From Vibrio pectenicida (GTDB lineage: Bacteria > Pseudomonadota > Gammaproteobacteria > Enterobacterales > Vibrionaceae), in contig AP024889.1 in assembly GCA_024347015.1 (NCBI GenBank), positions 930,001 through 994,000 on the forward strand: a DNA stretch of 64,000 bases. The letters run 5' to 3'. Below, in pieces: positions 9,666 through 18,644 of this stretch. How positions within the stretch are numbered: position 1 is the first letter of the stretch; every line of letters starts with the position of its first letter. The notes beneath the pieces are model-generated. The model ran no database searches, had not been told where the DNA came from, and was given only the letters and a program-made list of their open reading frames with translations. The position numbers and the translations under genes are program-made.

Positions 9666-9693
9666 TGACTTATTGATGAAAAAGGAACAGGGA

Positions 9694-10362
9694 ATGCAGG
9701 CATTTTTGAGAGTGTTGCCGCTAGTCATCCTGCTTGGAGGATGTGCTGGTCGACAGGAGTTCACACCTCCAAAACCAGATGAAGAGAAATATGCCCCGCC
9801 GGAGCTGGATTATTCTTTGCCCGCCGCAAGTAAGGGTAGCCTCTATCGTCATCAATACACCATGACCTTGTTTCAAGACAGAAGAGCATATCGTGTTGGC
9901 GATATGCTCACTGTTGTTCTTTTTGAAGAAACGGAATCAAGCAAGAAGGCGGATACAAAGTACGGTAAGAACTCAAGCGTTGGGTTTGCGGTGCCAACTT
10001 TTGGTACAAAAACCATCGATGAGTTGGCTGCCAGCATAGACGCCGAGAGAGGATTTGACGGCAGTGCGTCAAGTTCTCAAGGTAATAAGCTCGAAGGTGC
10101 GATAACAGTAACTGTCCATGAAGTGTTACCTAATGGGGTTTTGCGGATCAGCGGAGAAAAATGGATTCGCCTTAATCAAGGTGATGAGTTTATTCGCCTG
10201 ACGGGTATGGTTCGTGTTGATGATATTAATCGCAATAATCAGGTGTCGTCGGCGCGAATTGGTGATGCTCGTATTACTTATTCGGGACGGGGAGCTTTAT
10301 CCGATAGTAATGCCCCTGGTTGGTTGAGCCAATTCTTTAATAGCCCATGGATGCCGTTTTAA
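9694..10362 (+). CDS. flgH: FlgH, lateral L-ring lipoprotein
   Basis: Outer-membrane lipoprotein that forms the L ring. 222 residues from ATG 9694, chosen because GGAACAGGGA lies directly upstream and because it gives a proper lipoprotein signal (lipobox LGGC, lipidated Cys near residue 17). Conserved features follow: LFQDRRAYRVGDMLTVVL, GNKLEGAITVTV, and the C-terminal ARITYSGRGALSDSNAPGWL. The stop overlaps the start of flgI. Confidence 0.95.
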   Translation: MQAFLRVLPLVILLGGCAGRQEFTPPKPDEEKYAPPELDYSLPAASKGSLYRHQYTMTLFQDRRAYRVGDMLTVVLFEETESSKKADTKYGKNSSVGFAVPTFGTKTIDELAASIDAERGFDGSASSSQGNKLEGAITVTVHEVLPNGVLRISGEKWIRLNQGDEFIRLTGMVRVDDINRNNQVSSARIGDARITYSGRGALSDSNAPGWLSQFFNSPWMPF

Positions 10363-11522
10363 TGAAACAATTATTAGTTCAATATATAAATTGCCTAAAT
10401 TTACCTGGGTTAAAAGCAACGCTGGTTAGCAGCTTGGTTGTGTTGTTGTTTGGTGCAGTATTGCCGGCACATGCTGAAGTTAAGATCCCAGTGATGGACT
10501 TAGTGGATATTCAGGGTATTCGTCAAAATCAACTGGTGGGTTATGGGCTGGTGGTTGGTCTTGACGGACAAGGAGACCGCAACCAGGTCAAGTTTACGGC
10601 CCAGTCTATCACCAATATGCTGCGTCAGTTTGGAGTGCAGATTGACGACAATACAAACCCGAAATTGCGCAATGTTGCTTCAGTGAGTGTGACGGCCACC
10701 GTTAAGCCTATGGCAGGGGTAGGGCAAGCTTTGAATGTCGTGGTTTCTTCAATTGGAGACGCCAAAAGCTTGCGTGGTGGCACCTTGCTACTCACTCCTT
10801 TACGAGGTATTGATGGTGAAGTTTACGCTGTAGCGCAGGGCAATCTTGTAGTTGGGGGCGTGTCTGCCAAAGGAAAAAGTGGCTCTAAAGTGGTGGTAAA
10901 TACGCCAACGTCTGGCCGCATTCCAGGTGGAGCTATTCTAGAGCGTGAGGTGCCAAATGACTTTGCTGACAGTGATAATGTGGTACTCAACTTAAGAAAA
11001 CCAAGCTTCACTACAGCCAAGAATATTAGTCGAGAAATTAATAATATTTTTGGTCCTAAGGTTGCTGTGGCAGAGAACAATGCTCGGATTAAAGTTAAAG
11101 CCCCTAAAGACAGTCAGCAGCGGGTAGTAATGATGTCAATGCTAGAGGATATCAGTGTGAATCAAGGTCGTAAGCCGGCTCGTGTGGTATTCAATTCTCG
11201 TACTGGTACGGTTGTGATTGGTAAAAGTGTCAAAGTCAGTGAAGCTGCAGTCAGTCATGGTAATTTGACTGTTACCGTTGCTGAGTCCCAGCAGGTGAGC
11301 CAACCCAACGCCTTTGCGCAAGGTCAAACCCAAGTAGTCGATAATTCACAGCTCAACATTACCGAAGAGCGTAGCCAAATGGTGATTTGGCCACCGGGGA
11401 CTGAATTAAACACCATAGTTAATGCTGTTAACAGTTTAGGAGCAACTCCAACGGATTTGATGTCAATTTTGCAAGCATTACATGAAGCGGGTGCTTTGAA
11501 TGCCGAACTTGTGGTGATTTGA
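10362..11522 (+). CDS. flgI: FlgI, lateral P-ring protein
   Basis: Periplasmic P-ring subunit around the rod, assembled with FlgA help. 386 residues from ATG 10362 (TAATG overlap with flgH); an ATG at 10347 is an alternative. A rather long N-region precedes the signal peptide, cleaved near PAHAEVK. Family blocks: DLVDIQGIRQNQLVGYGLVV, GLDGQGDRN, GRIPGGAILEREVP, and the C-terminal LNTIVNAVNSLGATPTDLMS. Confidence 0.97.
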   Translation: MKQLLVQYINCLNLPGLKATLVSSLVVLLFGAVLPAHAEVKIPVMDLVDIQGIRQNQLVGYGLVVGLDGQGDRNQVKFTAQSITNMLRQFGVQIDDNTNPKLRNVASVSVTATVKPMAGVGQALNVVVSSIGDAKSLRGGTLLLTPLRGIDGEVYAVAQGNLVVGGVSAKGKSGSKVVVNTPTSGRIPGGAILEREVPNDFADSDNVVLNLRKPSFTTAKNISREINNIFGPKVAVAENNARIKVKAPKDSQQRVVMMSMLEDISVNQGRKPARVVFNSRTGTVVIGKSVKVSEAAVSHGNLTVTVAESQQVSQPNAFAQGQTQVVDNSQLNITEERSQMVIWPPGTELNTIVNAVNSLGATPTDLMSILQALHEAGALNAELVVI

Positions 11523-11532
11523 GGGGATTTAT

Positions 11533-12078
11533 ATGAAACTGGATGAGTTAAACCAACAACCATCGATGAGCTCTGTCCTCTATCACGACAATAGCGCACT
11601 CGATCAAATAAAACACAACCCTCATTCAGCGCAAGCTTTAGAAAAGGTTGCGGGACAGTTTGAGGCAATGTTTTTGCAAATGGTACTTCGCCAGATGCGC
11701 AGCAGTAGTGATGTTTTGGCTGATGAAGACAGCCCTTTCTCAAGCCAAAAACAAGGTGTGTTTCGCGATATGTATGATGGTCAATTATCGATCGAAATAG
11801 CCAAAAAACAGCATGCGGGGATTGCTGATATGTTAGTTAAACAGCTTGGTCCTTCGATATCTGAAGTTGAATTTCAAGCTACTGTCATGCAGCCGTCTGC
11901 TAATGACCAAACTGCTGAACTGGAAGAAATATCACGCCTTAAACATTCAACTGTTTCTGATTCGACGCAATCACTTCACTCCTTTAGAGATTCAGTCGCC
12001 TCAGTTAGACAAGTTTTGGGTGAAATCAGCGCGACGACAGCGTTTGCTCAACCATTGATTCGCAAAGGGGAGCTGTAA
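11533..12078 (+). CDS. flgJ: FlgJ, lateral rod cap protein without hydrolase domain
   Basis: Rod-scaffold protein. Only the N-terminal rod-binding domain is present (VAGQFEAMFLQMVLRQMR, then SSQKQGVFRDMYDGQLS and IAKKQHAGIADMLVKQLG). At 181 residues it lacks the C-terminal beta-N-acetylglucosaminidase domain of the roughly 310-residue polar FlgJ. Peptidoglycan cutting is therefore probably supplied by the transglycosylase encoded at 2945-3646. Stop abuts the flgK start. Confidence 0.94.
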   Translation: MKLDELNQQPSMSSVLYHDNSALDQIKHNPHSAQALEKVAGQFEAMFLQMVLRQMRSSSDVLADEDSPFSSQKQGVFRDMYDGQLSIEIAKKQHAGIADMLVKQLGPSISEVEFQATVMQPSANDQTAELEEISRLKHSTVSDSTQSLHSFRDSVASVRQVLGEISATTAFAQPLIRKGEL

Positions 12079-13452
12079 ATGAATTTGGTTAATATTGCCT
12101 TATCAGGCCTAAATACCAATCGAGTTGCATTGGATGTGACGGCGCAAAACGTCTCAAACATTAATACGCCAGGGTATAGCCGCCAACAGGCGCTAATGGC
12201 GTCTGTCGCTGGCGCTAAGCATGATAACCTCAGCGCAGGTTCAGGTGTAGAAGTCGCAAGTATCCGGCGAGTAACTGATGAGTTCTTGATTAAACAGACT
12301 TGGGCAACGCAAAGTCAGTCTGCTTATGCGACACGTTACAACACGAATATGAGTCAATTAGAAAATACACTTGGAGCAGATGGCTTTAGTCTTTCTGCGG
12401 GTTTAGACACATTATTCTCGGCCTTAAACGATGCGACTGTGAAACCTGAATCTATCCCATATCGTCAACAGATAATCAATGAATCTGAAGCATTAGCCCG
12501 TCGATTTAATACCCTGACAGAGTCTTTGTCTCACCAGCACAAAGATATGAATGATCAGCGCAGCGCTGGGATAGCCCACGCGAATAGTCTGATGAGTAAT
12601 ATTGCAGATATCAACAAGCAGATTGTTGAAATCAAAGGTACGGGTGGGAACCCAGCCCAGTTACTCGATACTCGTGATAATTTAATTGGTGAGTTATCTA
12701 AAGTGGTATCGGTTAAAACAACGTCTCAGGCAGATGGTAGTCTTCAAGTTACCTTGTCTTCAGGGCAGCCCTTAGTGATGGGAGCTGATGCAGCGAAACT
12801 TAAGACAACACCCGACCCAAGTGATCCCTACCTAGCTTTGGTACAGGTAGAGTTTGGTGTGCAGAGTTTTGCTACAACAGGGGATTTGGGGGGCCAAATC
12901 GGAGCACTCAGCGATTACCAAACAGAGGTACTAAAGCCTTATCTAGGTGCGATTGATGACATGGCTAAGGCCTTGGCTGATGAATTTAATGCCTTGTTTG
13001 TAACAGGTAAAGATCTCAATGGTAATGGTGGAAAACCCTTGTTTAGCTTCGATGCAGCTAACCCCGCCGCGAGCTTGACGATTACAGACCTCAACCCAGA
13101 GCAATTGGCTTTATCCGCTGATGGTAACCCAGGTAATGCGGATGTGCTGGATAAGCTAATTGCGGTCAGCAACAAAAATGTTGCCATCAGCGGGTTTGGT
13201 TCTGTCAGTCTCAATGATGCCTTTGCGGCTATCGTTGGTGAGACGGCAATACAAGCGCGGCAGGCTGATGCAGACTATCAAGCCAAATTGGCAATGAATC
13301 AGCAAGCGGTTGCAGCGCGTGATAATGTCAGCGCTGTCAACAGTGATGAGGAGGCGGCTAACTTGATGACATTTGCTAATGCCCATCAAGCCAACATGAA
13401 AGTAATCAGCACGGCCAACCAGCTGTTTGATTCAGTCCTTCAATTATTCTAG
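12079..13452 (+). CDS. flgK: FlgK, lateral hook-filament junction protein 1
   Basis: 457-residue hook-associated protein. N-terminal DVTAQNVSNINTPGYSRQQA, SGVEVASIRRVTDEFL, and the helical FlgK core (NSLMSNIADINKQIVEIKG, QLLDTRDNLIGELS) are clear. The C-terminus ANLMTFANAHQANMKVISTA is the usual D0 helix. Directly adjoins flgJ. Confidence 0.97.
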   Translation: MNLVNIALSGLNTNRVALDVTAQNVSNINTPGYSRQQALMASVAGAKHDNLSAGSGVEVASIRRVTDEFLIKQTWATQSQSAYATRYNTNMSQLENTLGADGFSLSAGLDTLFSALNDATVKPESIPYRQQIINESEALARRFNTLTESLSHQHKDMNDQRSAGIAHANSLMSNIADINKQIVEIKGTGGNPAQLLDTRDNLIGELSKVVSVKTTSQADGSLQVTLSSGQPLVMGADAAKLKTTPDPSDPYLALVQVEFGVQSFATTGDLGGQIGALSDYQTEVLKPYLGAIDDMAKALADEFNALFVTGKDLNGNGGKPLFSFDAANPAASLTITDLNPEQLALSADGNPGNADVLDKLIAVSNKNVAISGFGSVSLNDAFAAIVGETAIQARQADADYQAKLAMNQQAVAARDNVSAVNSDEEAANLMTFANAHQANMKVISTANQLFDSVLQLF

Positions 13453-13467
13453 GTACAGGGAATTCAG

Positions 13468-14364
13468 ATGCGAATCAGTGATACTCAATTTAGCCACATG
13501 ATGCTGCAAAGTTTGCAACTTAATAATGCCGGTTTAGGTAAAGTGATGCAGCAAATGTCAACCAGTGAACGTTTGACTAAGTTGTCGGATGACCCGATGG
13601 CGTCCGTGAAGTTACTTAATCTCGACCGTGAAGGTTCGGCTATTAATCAATACAAAAGTAATATCGCTAATGTCAAAACGGCTCTCAACAGCCAGGAAGT
13701 CCATTTAGACTCGGTTAACGAGAGCCTTAAAAGGATGAATGAGTTAGTACTTTGGGGAGCTAATGGCACACTGACTGATGATGAACGAACGGGTATGGTT
13801 ACCGAATTGGAAAGTCTTCGTGCGTCGGTAGTTTCTTCCTTTAATGCTCAAGACGAAGAGGGACGTTACTTATTTTCTGGAACCAAAACAGATACGCCTG
13901 CATTATCAAATGTGGGCGGAAGTTATGTGATTGAAGGAAATAGCGATAAGCGAGTAGTGACGGTTGCTAAAGGTGTGACGATGGAAGCTAATATGACAGC
14001 AGTGGAAATTCTTGATCTTGGTGGTAGCCATGTTTTGAATGAACTTGATGCCATTATTGCTGAGTTTAAGGCACCAAGCGCAGCATTTCGAAGTACTGTC
14101 GAGACTGCATTAAGTACTATTGAAGCAACGTCAAGTCAGGTACTGGCCGCTATGACCCAAATGGGTGGGCGTCATAATAATCTCGATCTTATGGACAGTG
14201 CTCATGGTGAAAACAAGTTGTTTGTAGATAAAGTGAAAGGCGATCTTTCGATGCTAGATTATGGCGAAGCTTCGGTGCGCCTGAGTCGGTATATGACGGC
14301 ATTGCAGGCGACTCAAGCCAGCTATGTGAAAATTGATGGCCTGAATCTTTTTGATCGTATTTGA
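13468..14364 (+). CDS. flgL: FlgL, lateral hook-filament junction protein 3
   Basis: 298-residue flagellin-like junction protein. N-terminal MSTSERLTKLSDDPMASVKL, the EGRYLFSGTKTDTPAL loop and a C-terminal D0 helix ending in YVKIDGLNLFDRI. Lies 15 bp after flgK; last recognisable structural gene of this operon. Confidence 0.96.
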   Translation: MRISDTQFSHMMLQSLQLNNAGLGKVMQQMSTSERLTKLSDDPMASVKLLNLDREGSAINQYKSNIANVKTALNSQEVHLDSVNESLKRMNELVLWGANGTLTDDERTGMVTELESLRASVVSSFNAQDEEGRYLFSGTKTDTPALSNVGGSYVIEGNSDKRVVTVAKGVTMEANMTAVEILDLGGSHVLNELDAIIAEFKAPSAAFRSTVETALSTIEATSSQVLAAMTQMGGRHNNLDLMDSAHGENKLFVDKVKGDLSMLDYGEASVRLSRYMTALQATQASYVKIDGLNLFDRI

Positions 14365-14374
14365 GAACCCCACT

Positions 14375-15418
14375 ATGGTAATGAGTACTCTAGAGGTTCG
14401 TCCGCAGAATGTGGCTTTAACCACACATGATAGAACCTCAATTTCTCCTCCTCGCTTTTCACACCCTAACAGTGATGTCAACGCCACTAAAGTGGTCTCT
14501 CATCATCAAGCGCCAGCATCATTTTCTGTATCGGGAATGTTACTGACTCAAGGGCAACAAAATGCAACTTCGTTGCAGATAGCTACTCGTTCGTATCAGG
14601 TGATTGGCGTTGAGCTGACGAAAATCAAGCAAGGTCTTACCCGTGCAATGCAGATGGGTAATGCACAATCGTCGTCTTTACAGCAAGGGTTATCGAGTTC
14701 GAAACGCACCATTGAACAAGCTATAGATACAGCTCGATTTGATGGCAAAAAGGTGATTGATAATCAGTTGGTACTTAAACTTAATCAAGCAGATATGCGG
14801 CGCTTTTCTATCCCAGGTCTCGACATTCATCGTTTAGGTGATAAAGCTGAACAAATCCGCTTGGATTTCCCGCAAGGTCACTCAGTAATGGTTGAGTTTG
14901 ATGGCCAATCAGAGGGGAAGCAAGTTGTTAAAATGCTTGATCGTAGCTTGATTCCACTTGGACTGCGGGCCTCTCTTTCTCAGCAAGGGACTATCATTTT
15001 TGAAGCATCTGAAAAAGCTTATGGTCAGATGCAAAAACAGGTTCGAGTCACAGGTCAAGGCCATCGCTTTCCCGCAGGGCAATCCAATGTGATGACCTTG
15101 CAAGCTGAACCTGAAGGCGTAGCAGAACTTAGCTTTGAGCTAGGCTCTCGTGCAGGTCTAAAAAGCAGTATTGCTCAAGTTAATAAGTTGTTATGGCAAG
15201 CACGTCAAGGCCTGGAACAGGCAAGTTCCATTAAGGCTGAACTCAATGGGAAAATGCAAGCTTTGCACCAAAGCTCTGCAGTGATTTCGGCAAATCAGGT
15301 AGAAGATAAGCTCAAGGCATTTGATCCATCCAGTGGAGGTTTTTCTAATGTATTGATGTCTCTTGGCGCACAAGCTAATGTTAAGCGCCACTCTGTGGTG
15401 GCACTGCTGAGAGACTAG
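14375..15418 (+). CDS. Unknown lateral flagellar cluster protein with flagellin-like segments
   Basis: About 347 residues from ATG 14375 (ATG 14381 is equally possible; ribosome site weak), 10 bp after flgL and probably in the same operon. I do not recognise a named family. There is no signal peptide. Residues about 60-120 and the last 90 residues are helical and rich in Gln/Ser/Leu, as in D0/D1 helices of flagellins and FlgL; TARFDGKKVIDNQ resembles the flagellin TKFDGK turn. The middle (about 130-250) is beta-rich. The helix-beta-helix plan and position suggest an exported axial or junction accessory, or a chaperone-like partner. That role is inference. Confidence 0.7.
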   Translation: MVMSTLEVRPQNVALTTHDRTSISPPRFSHPNSDVNATKVVSHHQAPASFSVSGMLLTQGQQNATSLQIATRSYQVIGVELTKIKQGLTRAMQMGNAQSSSLQQGLSSSKRTIEQAIDTARFDGKKVIDNQLVLKLNQADMRRFSIPGLDIHRLGDKAEQIRLDFPQGHSVMVEFDGQSEGKQVVKMLDRSLIPLGLRASLSQQGTIIFEASEKAYGQMQKQVRVTGQGHRFPAGQSNVMTLQAEPEGVAELSFELGSRAGLKSSIAQVNKLLWQARQGLEQASSIKAELNGKMQALHQSSAVISANQVEDKLKAFDPSSGGFSNVLMSLGAQANVKRHSVVALLRD

Positions 15419-16416
15419 AAATCCATTAACATATCCAAGAAAACTTTCCTTGAAGCAGGGCTGTTGTCTCTATGCGTTATGAACTCGACATGCTGATCTG
15501 CATTTGCAGACGTTGATAGCCCAATGCTCCAGAGCGCTTTTAATTGGTTAGGAACGATTGAGTAACGTACGTCGATAATCCGCAACGGGTTTTCAGGATC
15601 TTGTGCGATAAAGCCGTGTGAAAAATGGCGAAAACGCTCAATATCCTTGGTTTGTTGTGAGCCAGTATCAAGCCAAGGCAAGTCCCTTGTAATGTCTAGT
15701 TTATCGATAGATTCACCAGAGTATACCTTTGCCGTTGTACCCATCCTGACGGCATCAACAAAGTACTTGTCTTCAGTTTCATAAATTACTTTCCACAGTA
15801 TAATATTGGCGAAACTAGGCTTGGCTTCCATTCGAAGTGGTACATGCTGACGTTTTTTTGCCAGTTGCCAGCCTATCTCTTCCGCTCTGTCTCTTTGAAA
15901 CATCCCAATGGTTGGATAGAGCAGAGCCCAAAAAAAAGCGATGCGTGCAAACCATGAATTTTTCTTTAACACGGTGAATATGAGCAAGATGATAATCGGC
16001 AACGTAAACGCAGGATCTATGATTGAGATTGTATTCCAAGCGAAGCGTTCGTTAGTGAGTGGCCAAAACAATTGGGTGCCATAAGAAGTGCAAAAATCAA
16101 GTAAACCATGGGTGCCATAACCTAATGCGCAATAAAGCCAACTTTGTTTAAATGATAATCCGTGTTTTTTGCCGATCAATGGATGCAAAACCAAAGCGCA
16201 AATCAGACTTCCGAATGGAACAAATAGTAGTGAATGGGTAAATTGACGATGAAATTCTAAAAACAACAAGGGATCATGTGATGATCGAATTAGAACGTCT
16301 AAATCGGGTGCCATGCCAGCGAGTAAACCCAATATTCCAGCAACAACTAAGTGTTGCTTCTTACTCACTGATTGCGGTAATGCTGCGCCCAGCAAACCTT
16401 GTGTTAATGGATCCAT
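15415..16416 (-). CDS. YdjM-type membrane-bound metal-dependent hydrolase (DUF457)
   Basis: 333-residue inner-membrane protein of the DUF457/YdjM family (LexA-regulated in E. coli; biochemical role unknown). The start MDPLTQGLLGAALPQ and the metal-ligand pattern APDLDVLIRSSHDPLL with FHRQFTHSLLF are characteristic, followed by four to five hydrophobic helices (residues about 60-170) and GYGTHGLLDFCTSYGTQLFWP. Convergent with the preceding flagellar gene and overlapping it by 4 bp at the 3' ends. No SOS box is evident upstream. Confidence 0.9.
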   Translation of the reverse strand: MDPLTQGLLGAALPQSVSKKQHLVVAGILGLLAGMAPDLDVLIRSSHDPLLFLEFHRQFTHSLLFVPFGSLICALVLHPLIGKKHGLSFKQSWLYCALGYGTHGLLDFCTSYGTQLFWPLTNERFAWNTISIIDPAFTLPIIILLIFTVLKKNSWFARIAFFWALLYPTIGMFQRDRAEEIGWQLAKKRQHVPLRMEAKPSFANIILWKVIYETEDKYFVDAVRMGTTAKVYSGESIDKLDITRDLPWLDTGSQQTKDIERFRHFSHGFIAQDPENPLRIIDVRYSIVPNQLKALWSIGLSTSANADQHVEFITHRDNSPASRKVFLDMLMDF

Positions 16417-16616
16417 TACTTCTCCAGTTGCTAACTATCGATACTGACATTATATCCTGCAGGTTATGACTAAAGTACGTGGTGTGCCAGTAAGAAGTGC
16501 ACAACTTCAAATGATTCATGATATTAAAACCTAAGCTTGAGCTGGAGTGGTGCTCTGAGTCTGATTTATAGACTAGACTTTACTGATAGCATTTTGTGAA
16601 GACAGAGGAGAAGGCA

Positions 16617-17387
16617 ATGATGCCAAAGGCCTTGAGCTTGATTTTATTTCTTTTCGTGGCGATAGGGCCCGTAAAGGGCAACGAAGTGATCTTAAGTGCT
16701 GATTTGTGGTGTCCATATACTTGCGAACCATCTGCAAAAGATAAAGGAATTTTGGTCGATGCGATTGAGAGTATTTTGCAACAGTCTGGTCATAAACTTG
16801 ATTATCAGCTAGTCAATTGGGCCAGAGCGATTAAGATGACACGGAGTGGAAAGTATGACGGTATAGTTGGTGCTTATATAAGCGATGCGCCAGATTTTGT
16901 TTTTCATACCGAGCCGATTCAAATTTCTAAAATGTGTTTTTTTGTAAAAAAAAATGATCAATGGAAATATTTTGGTAAGGATACGTTAAAAAACCGCAAA
17001 ATATCTGTTGTTAATGCTTATTCATACGGTGAGTATTTTGATAACTATATCGTGAAAAATCATAATCAAGGGGATAAGTCGATTGTCCAAATTTCAGGGA
17101 TGGATATAACACAGACGCGAGTTGAACAGCTTAATAGTAACCAGATTGATACAGTATTAGAGGATTGGCGAGTCTTTCCATATAACATAAGTAACTATAA
17201 AAAAAATAATGAAGTTCAGGGAGATATGGAATTTAAAAATGTTGGTTGCTTGCCTGGTGAGGGGCTTTATATCGCCTTATCTCCGGGTAGTAATACATCT
17301 AAGGGTTATGCAGAAATTATCAATAAAGGCCTCAAGCAGCTAGCAGATTCAGGTAAGTTGAATGAAATCATCAGCCGCTATGAATGA
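16617..17387 (+). CDS. Periplasmic solute-binding protein, SBP_bac_3-like
   Basis: 256-residue exported protein resembling family 3 amino-acid-type binding proteins, many of which in vibrios are stand-alone sensors rather than ABC components. ATG 16617 is chosen because of the GAGGAGAAGG ribosome site. Signal peptide residues 1-22 (cleavage near VKGNE). Visible elements: LWCPYTCEPSAKDKGILVDA, the RAIKMTRSGKYDGIVG segment and C-terminal INKGLKQLADSGKLNEIISR. No permease or ATPase is nearby, so transport is not supported here. Confidence 0.82.
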   Translation: MMPKALSLILFLFVAIGPVKGNEVILSADLWCPYTCEPSAKDKGILVDAIESILQQSGHKLDYQLVNWARAIKMTRSGKYDGIVGAYISDAPDFVFHTEPIQISKMCFFVKKNDQWKYFGKDTLKNRKISVVNAYSYGEYFDNYIVKNHNQGDKSIVQISGMDITQTRVEQLNSNQIDTVLEDWRVFPYNISNYKKNNEVQGDMEFKNVGCLPGEGLYIALSPGSNTSKGYAEIINKGLKQLADSGKLNEIISRYE

Positions 17388-17410
17388 ATATAATTTTAAC
17401 TTTTTCTTCA

Positions 17411-17446
17411 AAAAACCCGATATCAGTAAGCTGATATCGGGTTTTT
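17411..17446 (+). terminator. Rho-independent terminator after the solute-binding gene
   Basis: Perfect 16-bp inverted repeat with a 4-nt loop (stem 17411-17426 and 17431-17446), A-tract on the left and T-tract on the right, so it can act in both directions. Confidence 0.9.
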
Positions 17447-17522
17447 CATTACTTATAAGCACTCAATTGATAATCATTTTTTAATGATCAAACTTAACTT
17501 AATTAAGGGAGTAATTGAGAAA

Positions 17523-18056
17523 TTAGAAGCGGTAGCCAAGAGAAACTGAATAGCTCAGAGCTCTAGCATCGCTGAGGTGTTCGCTTAGCTCAACACCTGT
17601 ATTAATAGCAAAGCTTTTGGAAAGGTTGAACTCAAAACCACCACCTGCTGCGAAGCTTTCATCTTCAATTTTTGATGTTGTGCGGCCTAATTGCTTATTT
17701 TCTATTTCCAATCGAGCGTAACCGACAGTTGCATAGGCACTGACAACTTCATTGATTCGGTATGTTGGGCCGATATGGAAGCTGCCATAGCTGCGATTTG
17801 TTTCTGAAACAGTGGTAATGGTTAGCCCTGGGTCAATGCGAGACCTAGAGTCACTATCTGCTGTGCCCGTTAAGCTAGCAATAAAGCCAACTGGACTAGT
17901 ACCTTCATAACGGTATTTTAGAGTTAATCCATGTAGTGCGCTATCAATATGTTTGATGTCTGTTTGTGCATAACCAAGGCTAACGGTATGCTCTGCAGCC
18001 TGAGCATTAAACGTTGCTGCACCAAGTAGGGCTGCAATAGTAATGGTCTTTTTCAT
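17523..18056 (-). CDS. OmpX/Ail-like outer membrane beta-barrel protein
   Basis: 177-residue outer-membrane barrel. Start at 18056 (MKKTITIAALLGAATFNAQA signal peptide); the frame extends upstream without plausible initiation. Eight alternating beta stretches, GTSPVGFIASLTG and SFHIGPTYRINEVVSAYATVG blocks, and the terminal LSYSVSLGYRF with C-terminal Phe as recognised by the Bam machinery. Family members act in adhesion or stress; no specific function can be assigned. Confidence 0.85.
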   Translation of the reverse strand: MKKTITIAALLGAATFNAQAAEHTVSLGYAQTDIKHIDSALHGLTLKYRYEGTSPVGFIASLTGTADSDSRSRIDPGLTITTVSETNRSYGSFHIGPTYRINEVVSAYATVGYARLEIENKQLGRTTSKIEDESFAAGGGFEFNLSKSFAINTGVELSEHLSDARALSYSVSLGYRF

Positions 18057-18644
18057 ACATTTCTCTTTATCAATTGACATCCAGGCATATGGATGAATAG
18101 TTAAATAACTACTGACAATGATGTTAATAGAGTTGATTTGTAATACCAATACCTTAAGGGTGGGAACATTGTAATATTTCTTTAATATATGTTTCTGTCA
18201 TTAATATTTTGATAATGTTATGGACTAAATAAATCTGATAACTCAATGTTTTTTGTATTTAAATAGTAAATATACTTTATGTTCTCTCGGTATGAATACA
18301 TTTAAAAATTAAAGTTATAGATATGTTAAATTTGATAAAAAATTATTTTTAATGTTTTTATTTTGTTTGCAATATATTATTTAACGTTTGTCTTGGAAGA
18401 TAAGATTATTGATGTGAACTTATTTATACTTGCTATGATTATTAATCATCTACCAAAAGGAAGATAAATAAATGAGGACTAATATTCTTTTATATTGCAT
18501 TTCTTGTAATCATTCTCAATTATAAAAATAAAATTAAACATGCTAACGAGTTTTTCAGATGTTTTGAAATTTAACACAAAATTGAAACTACTTTCCTGTA
18601 AGTCGTGGGAGGGCATGCCCTCCCAATATTCGCTTACTCAGAAA
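18057..18644 (+). other. AT-rich intergenic region
   Basis: 588 bp without a convincing gene on either strand. It contains long A/T runs and, at 18606-18625, a perfect 20-bp palindrome downstream of the peroxidase gene; without a T-tract it may be a terminator stem or a binding site. Confidence 0.6.

Noticed and set aside
11324..11743. 139-codon minus-strand open frame across flgI/flgJ
   Set aside because: Overlaps two certain flagellar genes in antisense and has no ribosome site or motif.
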